Both the position numbers and the translations under genes were made by a program. Under the pieces are notes generated by a model. The model was given only the letters and a program-made list of their open reading frames with translations. It made no database searches and was not told where the DNA came from. From assembly GCA_003509065.1 (NCBI GenBank), contig DODG01000192.1:1-8223 (forward strand): a DNA stretch of 8,223 nucleotides. Reading direction: 5' to 3'. Origin of the DNA: Acidobacteriota bacterium. GTDB taxonomy: Bacteria; Acidobacteriota; Vicinamibacteria; Vicinamibacterales; UBA823. Shown here piece after piece: positions 1-6,957 of this stretch. Numbering within the stretch: position 1 is the first letter of the stretch; every line of letters begins with the position of its first letter.

Positions 1-60
1 ACAAGGCTTCGCTTCATCATGGATCATGCTGAAGATGCTAACGAGTTACTCGACGTCTGA
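1..60 (+). CDS. Possible C-terminal tail of a gene entering from the left edge
   Basis: Reading frame 1 is open from the first base to a TGA at 58-60 and gives 19 residues ending in the acidic stretch MDHAEDANELLDV. The acidic, helical-looking tail and the convergent arrangement with the next gene (61 bases between the two stop codons) fit a real gene end. The fragment is too short to assign to a family. A second frame is also open here to about position 150, so the frame choice is uncertain. Confidence 0.35.
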   Translation, partial: TRLRFIMDHAEDANELLDV

Positions 61-121
61 TAATGAAATGGTCCGTTTAAATATCAGCCAGTCTTGTAAC
101 GAAGGTGTTCTTAAAAACTAT

Positions 122-1186
122 TCACGTTTTCCTATCTCGACGCACCGCGTTTAGACTTGAACTTCGGCTACGCGCACTTAACATTCGGCGGAGCGCCTGA
201 TCATCGTCTTCGTCATATACCTCGCCAAATACTTCCTCAATGATATCTTCAAGCGTAACTATGCCTAAACGCACACCATTCTGCTGATAGACAACTACGA
301 GGTGGCTTCGTTGTTCTTGCATGGTTCGAAGCACTTTCAATAATGGCTCTCCGTCGGCCACTGACAGAACAGGACGAATCAGTGAATGCCACCCCCGTTC
401 ACTCTCGACCAGAAACGCCATAAACTCTTTGGTGTGCAGTAGGCCAGTTACCTCATTGTCGGAACCACAAACAGGAAGTCTGGTATGACCTGACGCATTT
501 ACAACTGACAGAACCTCTTCAGCCGATTGAGAAGACTCTGCAAACGTGACACGCTCCCACGGTAGTGTAATATCGCCGACAGTTAGTGTTTCGATATTGA
601 CCAGGTTAATAATGTAGCGCTGCTGTGCCTCAGTAAGGTCCTCGACTTCAACTGTCGATTGAGTTGCCACCGTAGAACGTCCCATGTCGGCAATTCTTAA
701 TACGAGCTTGGTCGACCACTCAAGCACCGTAACAGCCGGAGAAATAACGCGCTCGAAGGTTGGCAACCAAAGTGCTGCACTCAAACCAATGCGCCGAGGG
801 TACCTGAGTGCGAACGCCTTCGGTGCGAGCTCTCCAAGAACGACCGTTAAATAAGTAAGCGGCACGACGACTAGGATGATCGAAACTGGACCGGCCCACG
901 ATGAATGTAAGCCGACTTGGTTGACAAGTAATGGTCCCAAGGTGTCCTGAGAGCCAACGCCTCCTACAGCACCAGATATTAAGCCAACCGTAGTGATGCC
1001 GATTTGAATAACTGCCAATGTGCGTTCCGGTTGCTCTCGGAGAGCAAGCAGTCGAGCAGCTCTAAGATGGCCTGCGCCTCCCATAGCTCTTAACTCAGGA
1101 CGTCCAACACAAACAAAGGCCGTCTCAGTAGCCGAAAGGAAACCATTAATAAGCAGGCATAATCCGATAATCATAATTTCGGTCAT
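122..1186 (-). CDS. CNNM/CorB (HlyC/CorC) family membrane protein with DUF21 and CBS-pair domains
   Basis: This is a 354-residue integral membrane protein of the CNNM/CorB family, whose characterised members move or sense Mg2+ and other divalent cations at the inner membrane. The DUF21 transmembrane region covers about residues 3-165: an opening hydrophobic helix with NGFLSATETAF (14-24), further hydrophobic stretches near 57-77 and 100-118, and the family signature GELAPK (118-123). A shortened acidic linker (about 178-200) leads to two CBS motifs (about 205-325), ending in the typical GIVTLEDIIEEVFGEVYDE (308-326), which in relatives binds adenine nucleotide. The protein stops soon after the CBS pair with a basic Ser/Arg tail. 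The C-terminal CorC/HlyC domain found in many relatives of roughly 420 or more residues is absent. The usual MxPR motif at the start of the first CBS is replaced by TLPWERV (207-213). The ATG at 1186 follows a weak purine-rich AGAGAG. It appears monocistronic. The family call is firm; the transported ion is not known. Confidence 0.9.
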   Translation of the reverse strand: MTEIMIIGLCLLINGFLSATETAFVCVGRPELRAMGGAGHLRAARLLALREQPERTLAVIQIGITTVGLISGAVGGVGSQDTLGPLLVNQVGLHSSWAGPVSIILVVVPLTYLTVVLGELAPKAFALRYPRRIGLSAALWLPTFERVISPAVTVLEWSTKLVLRIADMGRSTVATQSTVEVEDLTEAQQRYIINLVNIETLTVGDITLPWERVTFAESSQSAEEVLSVVNASGHTRLPVCGSDNEVTGLLHTKEFMAFLVESERGWHSLIRPVLSVADGEPLLKVLRTMQEQRSHLVVVYQQNGVRLGIVTLEDIIEEVFGEVYDEDDDQALRRMLSARSRSSSLNAVRRDRKT

Positions 1187-1223
1187 ATTGACTCTCTAAT
1201 AGGCTTCTACTGATAGTTACATC

Positions 1224-1251
1224 TTTGTATTCAGGATGTTCAGCCGACCAA
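1224..1251 (-). promoter_or_regulatory. Candidate promoter of the CNNM/CorB gene
   Basis: Read on the minus strand, TTGGTC (1251-1246) and TACAAA (1229-1224) are separated by 16 bases and lie 38 bases upstream of the ATG at 1186. The hexamers match the sigma-70 consensus at 3 of 6 and 4 of 6 positions. The spacing is acceptable but the match is modest, so this is a suggestion only. Confidence 0.25.
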
Positions 1252-1296
1252 AACACGTATACATCCATCATAGCCCACGCCGACTACGCTTTAGTG

Positions 1297-1318
1297 ACTG
1301 TTAGAAAACCGTAACAGT
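1297..1318. promoter_or_regulatory. Perfect 7-bp inverted repeat, possible operator
   Basis: ACTGTTA (1297-1303) and its exact reverse complement TAACAGT (1312-1318) are separated by 8 bases. They sit in the divergent intergenic region between the CNNM/CorB gene and the threonine aldolase gene. The right arm touches a TTGACG hexamer (1318-1323) that resembles a -35 box, although no good -10 follows at the standard distance. The arms are about one and a half helical turns apart, centre to centre. No T-run follows, so it is not a terminator. Binding by a dimeric regulator is inferred. Confidence 0.35.
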
Positions 1319-1378
1319 TGACGTAAAGCAATAGGTCGAAGATTGCTACCTCTAATGGCAAGCATCATACGATCACAG

Positions 1379-1390
1379 TACAATCTATTC
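1379..1390 (+). promoter_or_regulatory. ltaE: Candidate -10 box giving a leaderless threonine aldolase mRNA
   Basis: TACAAT (1379-1384) matches the sigma-70 -10 consensus at 5 of 6 positions and ends 6 bases before the family-supported ATG at 1391. Transcription would therefore start at or very near the A of the start codon. No Shine-Dalgarno sequence lies between it and the ATG, which agrees with a leaderless transcript. A -35 box at the right distance is weak (TGGCAA, 1356-1361). Confidence 0.4.
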
Positions 1391-2437
1391 ATGATCGACC
1401 TCAGAAGCGACACCGTGACTCGGCCAACAGCAGAGATGCGACTAGCAATAGCCAGCGCCGAGGTTGGTGACGATGTGTATGGTGATGACCCAACAGTCCT
1501 AGCTCTAGAGCGTCGAACAGCTGACTTACTTGGCAAGGAAGCCGCCATTTATATGCCAACGGGAACAATGACTAACCAAGTAGCGCTTCGCACTCATACC
1601 GAAGCTGGTGACGAAGTCTTGACCGATTCACAAGCTCATGTGTCTCAAGCAGAAAGTGGCGCACCGGCGGCCATCAATGGAGTGATGCTTCGATATCTAC
1701 CAAGCCAACGGGGTATCTTTGGAGGCGACGACGTTCGGCGAGCAATCTTTAGCCCACACAAGTTCAATCCGAAGACTTTGGGGTCGCCGACGAGGCTCGT
1801 CTGGATCGAAAACACTCACAACGCAGGAGGCGGTAGTGTCTGGCCAATTGAACGAATTGAAGAAGTGACGAACACTGCACGTGAAATGGGACTAGCCTTG
1901 CACTTGGACGGTGCCAGATTGTGGCATGCCTCTATCGCTTCAGGTGTAACTGAAGCTGAATACGCTAACCCATTTGATAGTGTTAGTGTCTGCTTTTCCA
2001 AGGGACTAGGGGCTCCAGTGGGTTCTGCACTAGCTGGCAGTGCGAAGTTCATAGCTCGAGCGAGACGCTTCAAAGCGATGTTCGGCGGAGGTTTCCGACA
2101 GGCAGGTATCATCGCTGCTGGTGCAATATACGCCCTCGATCATCATCGACTACGTCTTGCTGATGACCATCGACATGCCAAGGAGTTCGCGGAGGGACTA
2201 TTACAACTACCCGGTATTGAAATTGATCCCACAGTAGTTGAAACCAACATCGTCCGATTCCGGGTAACTGCATCCTCGGCTAGTCAGTTGGTCGAGTCTT
2301 GTTATGAAAAAGGCCTATATATGTTACCAACCGGACCTGATAGTGTCCGTGCCATTATGCACCTGGATATTTCAGACCAGCAGGCGCAAGAGGCGGTGAA
2401 AATCGTTGCCTCAGCCGTTAATAATTGTCTGTCGTGA
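1391..2437 (+). CDS. ltaE: Low-specificity L-threonine aldolase (PLP-dependent)
   Basis: This is a cytoplasmic, PLP-dependent (fold type I) enzyme that cleaves L-threonine or allo-threonine to glycine and acetaldehyde. The 348-residue product opens with the family signature [13 protein letters not shown] and [31 protein letters not shown] covers the cofactor phosphate-binding region. His83 matches the active-site histidine that stacks on PLP in E. coli LtaE. LHLDGAR supplies Asp173 and Arg176. The Schiff-base lysine is K204 in [12 protein letters not shown], followed by [19 protein letters not shown] and the C-terminal substrate-binding VRAIMHLD. Length matches E. coli LtaE (333 residues). 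The reading frame is open upstream to a TTG at 1343 and an ATG at 1355, but every recognisable family residue begins at 1391, so that start is chosen. No Shine-Dalgarno precedes it. It has no operon partner in close contact. The general function is secure; threonine versus other beta-hydroxy amino acids, and stereochemistry, are not resolved. Confidence 0.93.
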   Translation: MIDLRSDTVTRPTAEMRLAIASAEVGDDVYGDDPTVLALERRTADLLGKEAAIYMPTGTMTNQVALRTHTEAGDEVLTDSQAHVSQAESGAPAAINGVMLRYLPSQRGIFGGDDVRRAIFSPHKFNPKTLGSPTRLVWIENTHNAGGGSVWPIERIEEVTNTAREMGLALHLDGARLWHASIASGVTEAEYANPFDSVSVCFSKGLGAPVGSALAGSAKFIARARRFKAMFGGGFRQAGIIAAGAIYALDHHRLRLADDHRHAKEFAEGLLQLPGIEIDPTVVETNIVRFRVTASSASQLVESCYEKGLYMLPTGPDSVRAIMHLDISDQQAQEAVKIVASAVNNCLS

Positions 2438-2462
2438 AAACTGATCGCCGTGGAAGACTGGT

Positions 2463-2475
2463 GCAGTTTTACTGC
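2463..2475 (+). repeat. Small perfect hairpin after the threonine aldolase gene
   Basis: GCAGT-TTT-ACTGC forms a 5-bp stem with a 3-base loop, 26 bases downstream of the threonine aldolase stop codon. It is not followed by a T-run on the + strand, so it is at best a weak RNA 3'-end structure and not a classical intrinsic terminator. Confidence 0.25.
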
Positions 2476-2612
2476 TGATCCCTTCTCGCTTAAAAAAATC
2501 TGTTGATTTATAGCGCTTCCAAGGCTAACTTCAAGAATTAAGATATGCATAGTGGATATAAAACATCCGCTGATGCACCAAAAAACAATTTGATACGGGG
2601 GGATGTAGGCTT

Positions 2613-3446
2613 ATGGAAGTTGATCGCAGAGCATTCATGGCGTCAGTCGGTGGTGTGGCAGCTGCCGAGTTGTTGTCGCCGGAAGATCGCGCTGAGGCCG
2701 TGGAGCACTTTATGTCGACCGAAATCGACCGCTGGTACATCGACGAGTTCGGTGAAACTGGTGCTCTTTCACCAATCCGGTCGCCACGGTATCAGCAAGG
2801 TGGTGGTGGACAGCAAGCTCCAGAAGGTCCTCAGATGGCCCGTGGAACTGGTCGCATATTCCGACCACGTGAAGAACCGCTCGCAGAAATGCCGGCGAAG
2901 CCAACCCTTGTGGATTTCTTCCGGTATCGGTTCGCACCTGCACAGCACGTGATGCGTAGTGCAACCCGCGCAATGCAGACAGGTCAACCTGAACGGACCG
3001 TAATGGCCTGTTTGTTACATGATGTCGCGCAAGCGATTTGCCGGTCAGATCACGGCTATTGGGGTAATGCGCTGTTTGAACCCTATGTGGACGAACGTGT
3101 GAGTTGGGGTATCAAATATCATCAAGCATTGCGTTTTTTCCCAGACCCAGCCGTGGGCTACGAGTATCCTGAATTTTACAATCGGATTTTTGGTGAAGAC
3201 TACGTGCCAGACGACTACCTCAAGGCCGATTACAGGGCAGCTCGGGAACACAAGTACTACATGGAAGCCCGACTCGTCACAATGAATGATGAGTATGGTT
3301 TCGATCGATCGGTGTCCGTATCATTAGAACCATTTATTGACATCATCGGCCGCAACTTTAAGCAACCGAAGGAAGGGCTTGGGTTCGATAATAGCGCGTC
3401 CGCTCACATGTGGCGGACGATTATCAATCCAGCGCGACCACTTTAA
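2613..3446 (+). CDS. HD-domain metalloprotein with twin-arginine-like N-terminus (function unknown)
   Basis: The 277-residue product starts with DRRAFMASVGGVAAAELL, a match to the Tat pattern (RR at 5-6, F at 8, short hydrophobic stretch). This suggests export of a folded, metal-loaded protein, though the hydrophobic part is short and no clear AxA cleavage site is visible. A Gly/Gln-rich linker follows (about 60-74). The HD fold covers about 100-250, with likely metal ligands H112, H136-D137 (LLHD), H147 (DHG), H170 (KYH) and D226 (MNDE). Six ligands in this order are seen in HD-type diiron enzymes such as PhnZ and inositol oxygenase, and also in some dinuclear phosphohydrolases. The region near the end (EHKYYMEARLVTMNDEYGFD) resembles a widespread uncharacterised HD subfamily with an HPYY...wDQxSFDP pattern, recalled from memory. 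No phosphonate or inositol gene is adjacent. A G-run at 2597-2602 lies 10 bases before the ATG. Oxygenase versus hydrolase cannot be decided here. Confidence 0.8.
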   Translation: MEVDRRAFMASVGGVAAAELLSPEDRAEAVEHFMSTEIDRWYIDEFGETGALSPIRSPRYQQGGGGQQAPEGPQMARGTGRIFRPREEPLAEMPAKPTLVDFFRYRFAPAQHVMRSATRAMQTGQPERTVMACLLHDVAQAICRSDHGYWGNALFEPYVDERVSWGIKYHQALRFFPDPAVGYEYPEFYNRIFGEDYVPDDYLKADYRAAREHKYYMEARLVTMNDEYGFDRSVSVSLEPFIDIIGRNFKQPKEGLGFDNSASAHMWRTIINPARPL

Positions 3447-3467
3447 TTGGTTGATACTAGCTGCAAG

Positions 3468-3501
3468 AAAAAGGCCGAGGCTTTGCCTCGGCCTTTTTTT
3501 T
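3468..3501. terminator. Strong bidirectional intrinsic terminator
   Basis: A perfect 9-bp GC-rich stem (GGCCGAGGC, 3473-3481, with GCCTCGGCC, 3485-3493) closes on a 3-base TTT loop. It is flanked by five A on the left and eight T on the right. It lies 21 bases after the HD-protein stop and 43 bases past the stop of the leftward acyl-CoA synthetase gene. On the + strand the eight T give a classical terminator, and on the minus strand the five A become a T-run. The hairpin should therefore end both convergent transcripts. Confidence 0.92.
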
Positions 3502-3544
3502 GATTTGTGATGTTTTACTAACCTCTTAGAAGAATCCGGTACGC

Positions 3545-5674
3545 TTACAACAAGCCAGCGGCTCTTGCCCATCGATACTTCGCTCCTAATACATTAACTG
3601 GCAGCTGTGTCGTATAGGCATATGCAGGAATACCATGCTCATAGAGATATTCTGAAGCTTCCTCTACCTCAACATCGCCAACTAAGGATGCAACAATTGG
3701 TTTGTTAATACCTTGCGCCCTGGCTTCCTCCACAACCTCTGCTGCTAACTTGGCAAACACCATCGGTGGAGTGATGATGGTGTGCCAGTAGCCCAAGATC
3801 AAGGCATGGACCCGGTCATCTTCCAATCCGAGTTTGATGGTATTGCGGTAGGTTGTTGGCGGTTCCCCACCAGTAATGTCAACCGGATTACCAGCTGCAC
3901 CAAATGGTGGAATAAATTTACGGAATGCTGCGTCAAGGTCCTGCGGCATGGCCATTAATTGCAGGTCGTTATCGATACACGCATCAGACAGAAGCACCCC
4001 CGAGCCACCCGCACCAGTGATAATGACAATATTTTCACCCTTTGGGGTTGGTAAGACAGGTAAGCCACGAGCGAATTGAAGCATGTCATTCAGCGTACGT
4101 GCTCGGATTACACCAGCCTGACGCAATACATCTTCGTACACTGCATCATTCCCTGCGAGGGCACCGGTATGGGACGCAGCGGCCCGAGCGCCGAGAGCCG
4201 TTCGTCCAGCTTTTAAAACAATTATGGGCTTCTTTTTTGACACACGTTGGGCAACTTCAGCAAAAGCTCGGCCGTCCTTAAGATCTTCGACGTGCATAGC
4301 AATCACCTGCGTATTTTCATCCTGCTCAAAGTACGTCAGGAGATCGTCTTCATCGATATCTGATTTATTCCCAAGCCCAACAATGGCAGAAACTCCCATC
4401 TTCGCCGACCGACTGAAACCGATGATGGCCATACCCACACCACCACTCTGTGACGATAGAGCCGCGTGCCCTTTAACGTCGTACGGTGTGCAGAATGTCG
4501 CACAGAGATTCGCCGGCGTGTAGTAGAAACCGTAAATATTAGGGCCCATGACCCGCACGTTATACTTCCGTGCAACTTCAACCATTTGACGTTGAAGTTC
4601 GTGTTCTCCAACTTCGGCAAAACCCGAGGGAATCATCACTGCACCAGCGATTCCTTTTTGTCCAACTTCCTCAAGTGCACCAGTAACGAATTTCGCCGGA
4701 ATCGCAAATACCGCGATGTCAACTTCCCCGGGAATGTCTTTTACACTCTTGAAGCAGGCGTGGCCCATGACTTCTGAGGCTTTCGGGTTAATTGGATAGA
4801 TCGCACCAGCGTAGCCACCATTAATCAGGTTTTTCATCACAGAATTACCAATCTTGCCATCCTCCACGGATGCACCAATCACTGCAACGGCTTTCGGTTG
4901 CATAATCCTGACCATCGACGCCAAAATTTCCTGCTGTGAAGGACGCGGTCGAGGTTCGGGTAATTCCTGTGCCAAGAGAATTCTCACATCGACTGCCGTT
5001 ACTGATTCGCTCGTGGCCAGAACCGGATTTAGGTCCAATTCATGAATCTCTGGAAAATCCGCGATCAATGCCGAAACATTTTCGATGAGCGTCGCCAATG
5101 CATCCCGATTCACTGGATCAGAGCCACGAACGCCCCGCAATACCTCGGCAGCTTTTATTCCATCGATCATCGAGAGCGCGTCCTCATGACTTGCTGGCGC
5201 TAAGCGAAAAGTCACATCCTTTAGCACCTCAACTAGAATGCCTCCGAGTCCAAACGCAACTAGCTTGCCAAAACTGGGGTCAGTGACTGCTCCAACAATG
5301 ACTTCCTGTCCCGGTGGAAGCATTTGCTGTACCTGAACTCCTGCAATCTCGGCATCCGACTTGTATGCCTGTGCGTTCTTTATAATCGTGTCGTAGCCCT
5401 TGGACACATCCGCAGCCGTGGTGAGATTCACCAAAACTCCACCTGCCTCAGTCTTGTGCAAAATGTCCTTTGAGCTGACTTTTAGAACCACTGGATAGCC
5501 GATTTCTTCTGCCAAGGTCGCTGCTTCATCACTCGACGTGGCTAGACCTTCTTGTGGGATCGAAATGCCGTAAGCATCCGAGACCTGCTTACTTTCGGTT
5601 GAAGTTAATGACACCCGCCCAACTGCGCGCGCGCCGTCTAATACAGCTTGAACTGCTGCTCGATCATGACTCAT
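3545..5674 (-). CDS. ADP-forming acyl-CoA synthetase, fused beta-alpha order (acetate--CoA ligase family)
   Basis: This cytoplasmic enzyme interconverts an acyl-CoA, ADP and phosphate with the free acid, CoA and ATP. It belongs to the NDP-forming ligase superfamily with succinyl-CoA synthetase. In the 709-residue product the ATP-grasp (beta) part comes first, about 20-235, with VVLKVSSKD, LHKTEAGGV (His73, matching the second phosphohistidine of archaeal acetyl-CoA synthetases), the loop VAFGLGGILVEVLKD (139-153) and the metal-binding ELDLNPV (212-218). The alpha part follows: a CoA-binding Rossmann fold (about 255-380, VAVIGAS at 263-269) and two ligase subdomains (about 385-709, SSQSGGVG at 407-414). 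The catalytic phosphohistidine is His502 in SHTGALAG. Many bacterial fusions run alpha then beta, so this is the permuted order. All key residues are present. GAGGA lies 8 bases before the ATG, which is 35 bases after the CoA-transferase stop, and this is the last gene of the operon. The acyl substrate is unknown; acetate, formate or a product of the operon are possible. Confidence 0.92.
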   Translation of the reverse strand: MSHDRAAVQAVLDGARAVGRVSLTSTESKQVSDAYGISIPQEGLATSSDEAATLAEEIGYPVVLKVSSKDILHKTEAGGVLVNLTTAADVSKGYDTIIKNAQAYKSDAEIAGVQVQQMLPPGQEVIVGAVTDPSFGKLVAFGLGGILVEVLKDVTFRLAPASHEDALSMIDGIKAAEVLRGVRGSDPVNRDALATLIENVSALIADFPEIHELDLNPVLATSESVTAVDVRILLAQELPEPRPRPSQQEILASMVRIMQPKAVAVIGASVEDGKIGNSVMKNLINGGYAGAIYPINPKASEVMGHACFKSVKDIPGEVDIAVFAIPAKFVTGALEEVGQKGIAGAVMIPSGFAEVGEHELQRQMVEVARKYNVRVMGPNIYGFYYTPANLCATFCTPYDVKGHAALSSQSGGVGMAIIGFSRSAKMGVSAIVGLGNKSDIDEDDLLTYFEQDENTQVIAMHVEDLKDGRAFAEVAQRVSKKKPIIVLKAGRTALGARAAASHTGALAGNDAVYEDVLRQAGVIRARTLNDMLQFARGLPVLPTPKGENIVIITGAGGSGVLLSDACIDNDLQLMAMPQDLDAAFRKFIPPFGAAGNPVDITGGEPPTTYRNTIKLGLEDDRVHALILGYWHTIITPPMVFAKLAAEVVEEARAQGINKPIVASLVGDVEVEEASEYLYEHGIPAYAYTTQLPVNVLGAKYRWARAAGLL

Positions 5675-5709
5675 GTGTACGTCCTCGCATCCTATGAACT
5701 ATCATGCAA

Positions 5710-6942
5710 TTAAATGGCGCCCTCTTCACGGGCCTTAGCAATTTCTGCGCCGCCATAGCCAACGACCTTCTCAAGAATTTCGTCGGTATGTTCACCGAGG
5801 CCTGGTGAAGTCTTCACCTCTACAGGTGAATCCGACAATTGCAACGGACATCCTACCGTTCGAAACGTGCCACGCTGCGGGTGCTCAACATCAACAACCA
5901 TACCTCGTGAGACAAGAGAACTATCTTCCATCAGTTCCTTAAGGCTCATAATTGGCCCACATGGTACATTTAGCTTATTGAGTGTCTTCATTACGTCGAG
6001 CTTGTCGTGTTTCTGCGTCCACTCCTCGATAATGCCAAAACACTCGTCGAGATGCGACAGTCGCGCTTCGGGCGTGGCGTAAGCTGAATCGGCGATGAGT
6101 TCCTGGCGACCCACCAGGTTCATTAGCGGCTCCCACCCTGGTGGCTGAATAATGACGTAGATGTAGTCATTTTGCCCTCCGCCCTTACATTTCAACGCGT
6201 TACCAGGTTGTCCGCCACCAGACGCATTCCCAGAGCGTGGCACGGTGTCACCGAATTCCTTAGTGGGATACTCCTTGAGTGGTCCGTGCTGCAGACGCTG
6301 TTGGTCACGCATTTTGACTCGGCACAAATTCATCACACAATCCTGCATCGCAACTTCGACACGCTGGCCACGACCAGTTTTTTCTCGTTGAATAACTGCT
6401 GCGAGCAGTGCGGCTACTAAATGTATTCCGGTTCCTGAATCTCCAATCTGTGCACCTGTGCTTGTGGGTGCTCCATCTGCCCAACCAGTCGTGCTCATCG
6501 AACCACCCATCGCTTGTGCAACCGTCTCATAGGCCTTGCAATCGATATATGGTCCGGTCCCAAACCCCTTACCTGAAGCATAAATAATTCGAGGATTAAT
6601 GGCACGAATCGTCTCCCAAGTGAAACCTTGTCGATCGAGGGCACCCGGCGCAAAATTTTCTACAAGGACGTCTGAAACAGCGATAAGTTTACGGAATATT
6701 TCCTTACCCCGATCAGTCTTTGTGTTGAGGGTAATGCTTCGCTTATTACAGTTGAGCATCGTAAAGTAGAGGCTGTCGACATCTGGAACATCGCGCAACT
6801 GCGTGCGAGTAATGTCGCCACGTCCCGGCAACTCCACCTTGATTACGTCAGCACCGAGCCACGCTAGAATTTGCGTGGCCGATGGCCCTAACTGGACATG
6901 GGTCATATCTAGAATACGAAGTCCTTCCAGTGCTTTACTCAT
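5710..6942 (-). CDS. frc: Formyl-CoA:oxalate CoA-transferase (class III, CaiB/BaiF family)
   Basis: This class III CoA transferase, in the classical pathway, moves CoA from formyl-CoA to oxalate. The 410-residue product aligns by eye along its whole length with E. coli YfdW and Oxalobacter Frc (about 415-430 residues). Shared features are [14 protein letters not shown] with Gln17, [43 protein letters not shown] with Glu139, GDSGTGIHL with Asp168 (the nucleophile that forms the mixed anhydride, Asp169 in Frc), [14 protein letters not shown], and [10 protein letters not shown] near the C-terminus. Differences: Leu replaces the CoA-contacting Arg38, and the four-glycine loop reads SGGGQ instead of GGGGQ. 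An upstream GTG at 6954, directly after the preceding TAG, could add four residues. The ATG at 6942 is preferred because it matches the family N-terminus ([12 protein letters not shown]) and has AGGTGA 8 bases upstream, overlapping the previous stop. This suggests translational coupling. The family is certain and the oxalate specificity is likely. Confidence 0.9.
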   Translation of the reverse strand: MSKALEGLRILDMTHVQLGPSATQILAWLGADVIKVELPGRGDITRTQLRDVPDVDSLYFTMLNCNKRSITLNTKTDRGKEIFRKLIAVSDVLVENFAPGALDRQGFTWETIRAINPRIIYASGKGFGTGPYIDCKAYETVAQAMGGSMSTTGWADGAPTSTGAQIGDSGTGIHLVAALLAAVIQREKTGRGQRVEVAMQDCVMNLCRVKMRDQQRLQHGPLKEYPTKEFGDTVPRSGNASGGGQPGNALKCKGGGQNDYIYVIIQPPGWEPLMNLVGRQELIADSAYATPEARLSHLDECFGIIEEWTQKHDKLDVMKTLNKLNVPCGPIMSLKELMEDSSLVSRGMVVDVEHPQRGTFRTVGCPLQLSDSPVEVKTSPGLGEHTDEILEKVVGYGGAEIAKAREEGAI

Positions 6943-6957
6943 AGCCTGATTCACCTA
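6943..6957 (-). promoter_or_regulatory. Ribosome binding site overlapping the upstream stop codon, deciding the frc start
   Basis: On the minus strand the preceding gene ends in TAG (6957-6955), whose last two bases begin AGGTGA (6956-6951). Eight bases separate this from the ATG at 6942. The apparent GTG start at 6954 is part of this Shine-Dalgarno sequence and is therefore probably not used. Ribosomes finishing the ThDP enzyme would be placed to reinitiate on the CoA transferase. Confidence 0.65.

Noticed and set aside
1343..1390. N-terminal extension of threonine aldolase from the TTG at 1343 or the ATG at 1355
   Set aside because: The family N-terminus [12 protein letters not shown] starts exactly at the ATG at 1391; the extra 16 residues have no family counterpart.
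2503..2562. Possible promoter for the HD-protein gene: TTGATT-N17-TAACTT at 2503-2531, or the TATAAA at 2557-2562
   Set aside because: The first pair has a poor -10 and the second has no -35 at a normal distance. A promoter in this 175-bp gap is likely, but I cannot point to it.
2545..2952. Open frame on + overlapping the start of the HD-protein gene, 135 codons
   Set aside because: It overlaps the HD gene in another frame, has no recognisable motif and an unnatural, Ser/His/Trp-rich composition; it is a shadow.
2613..3446. PhnZ-type aminophosphonate oxygenase, with threonine aldolase as a glycine-linked partner
   Set aside because: The ligand pattern is shared by many HD enzymes, no phn gene is near, the HD-to-next-His spacing differs, and the 175-bp gap argues against a common operon.
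4466..4777. Open frames on + inside the acyl-CoA synthetase gene (also 3876-4079, 4042-4281, 4224-4523)
   Set aside because: All lie antisense to a long, motif-rich gene with intact catalytic residues and show no domain or ribosome binding site of their own.
6943..6954. GTG at 6954 as the frc start
   Set aside because: The GTG lies inside the AGGTGA ribosome binding site of the ATG at 6942, and the family N-terminus matches the ATG start.
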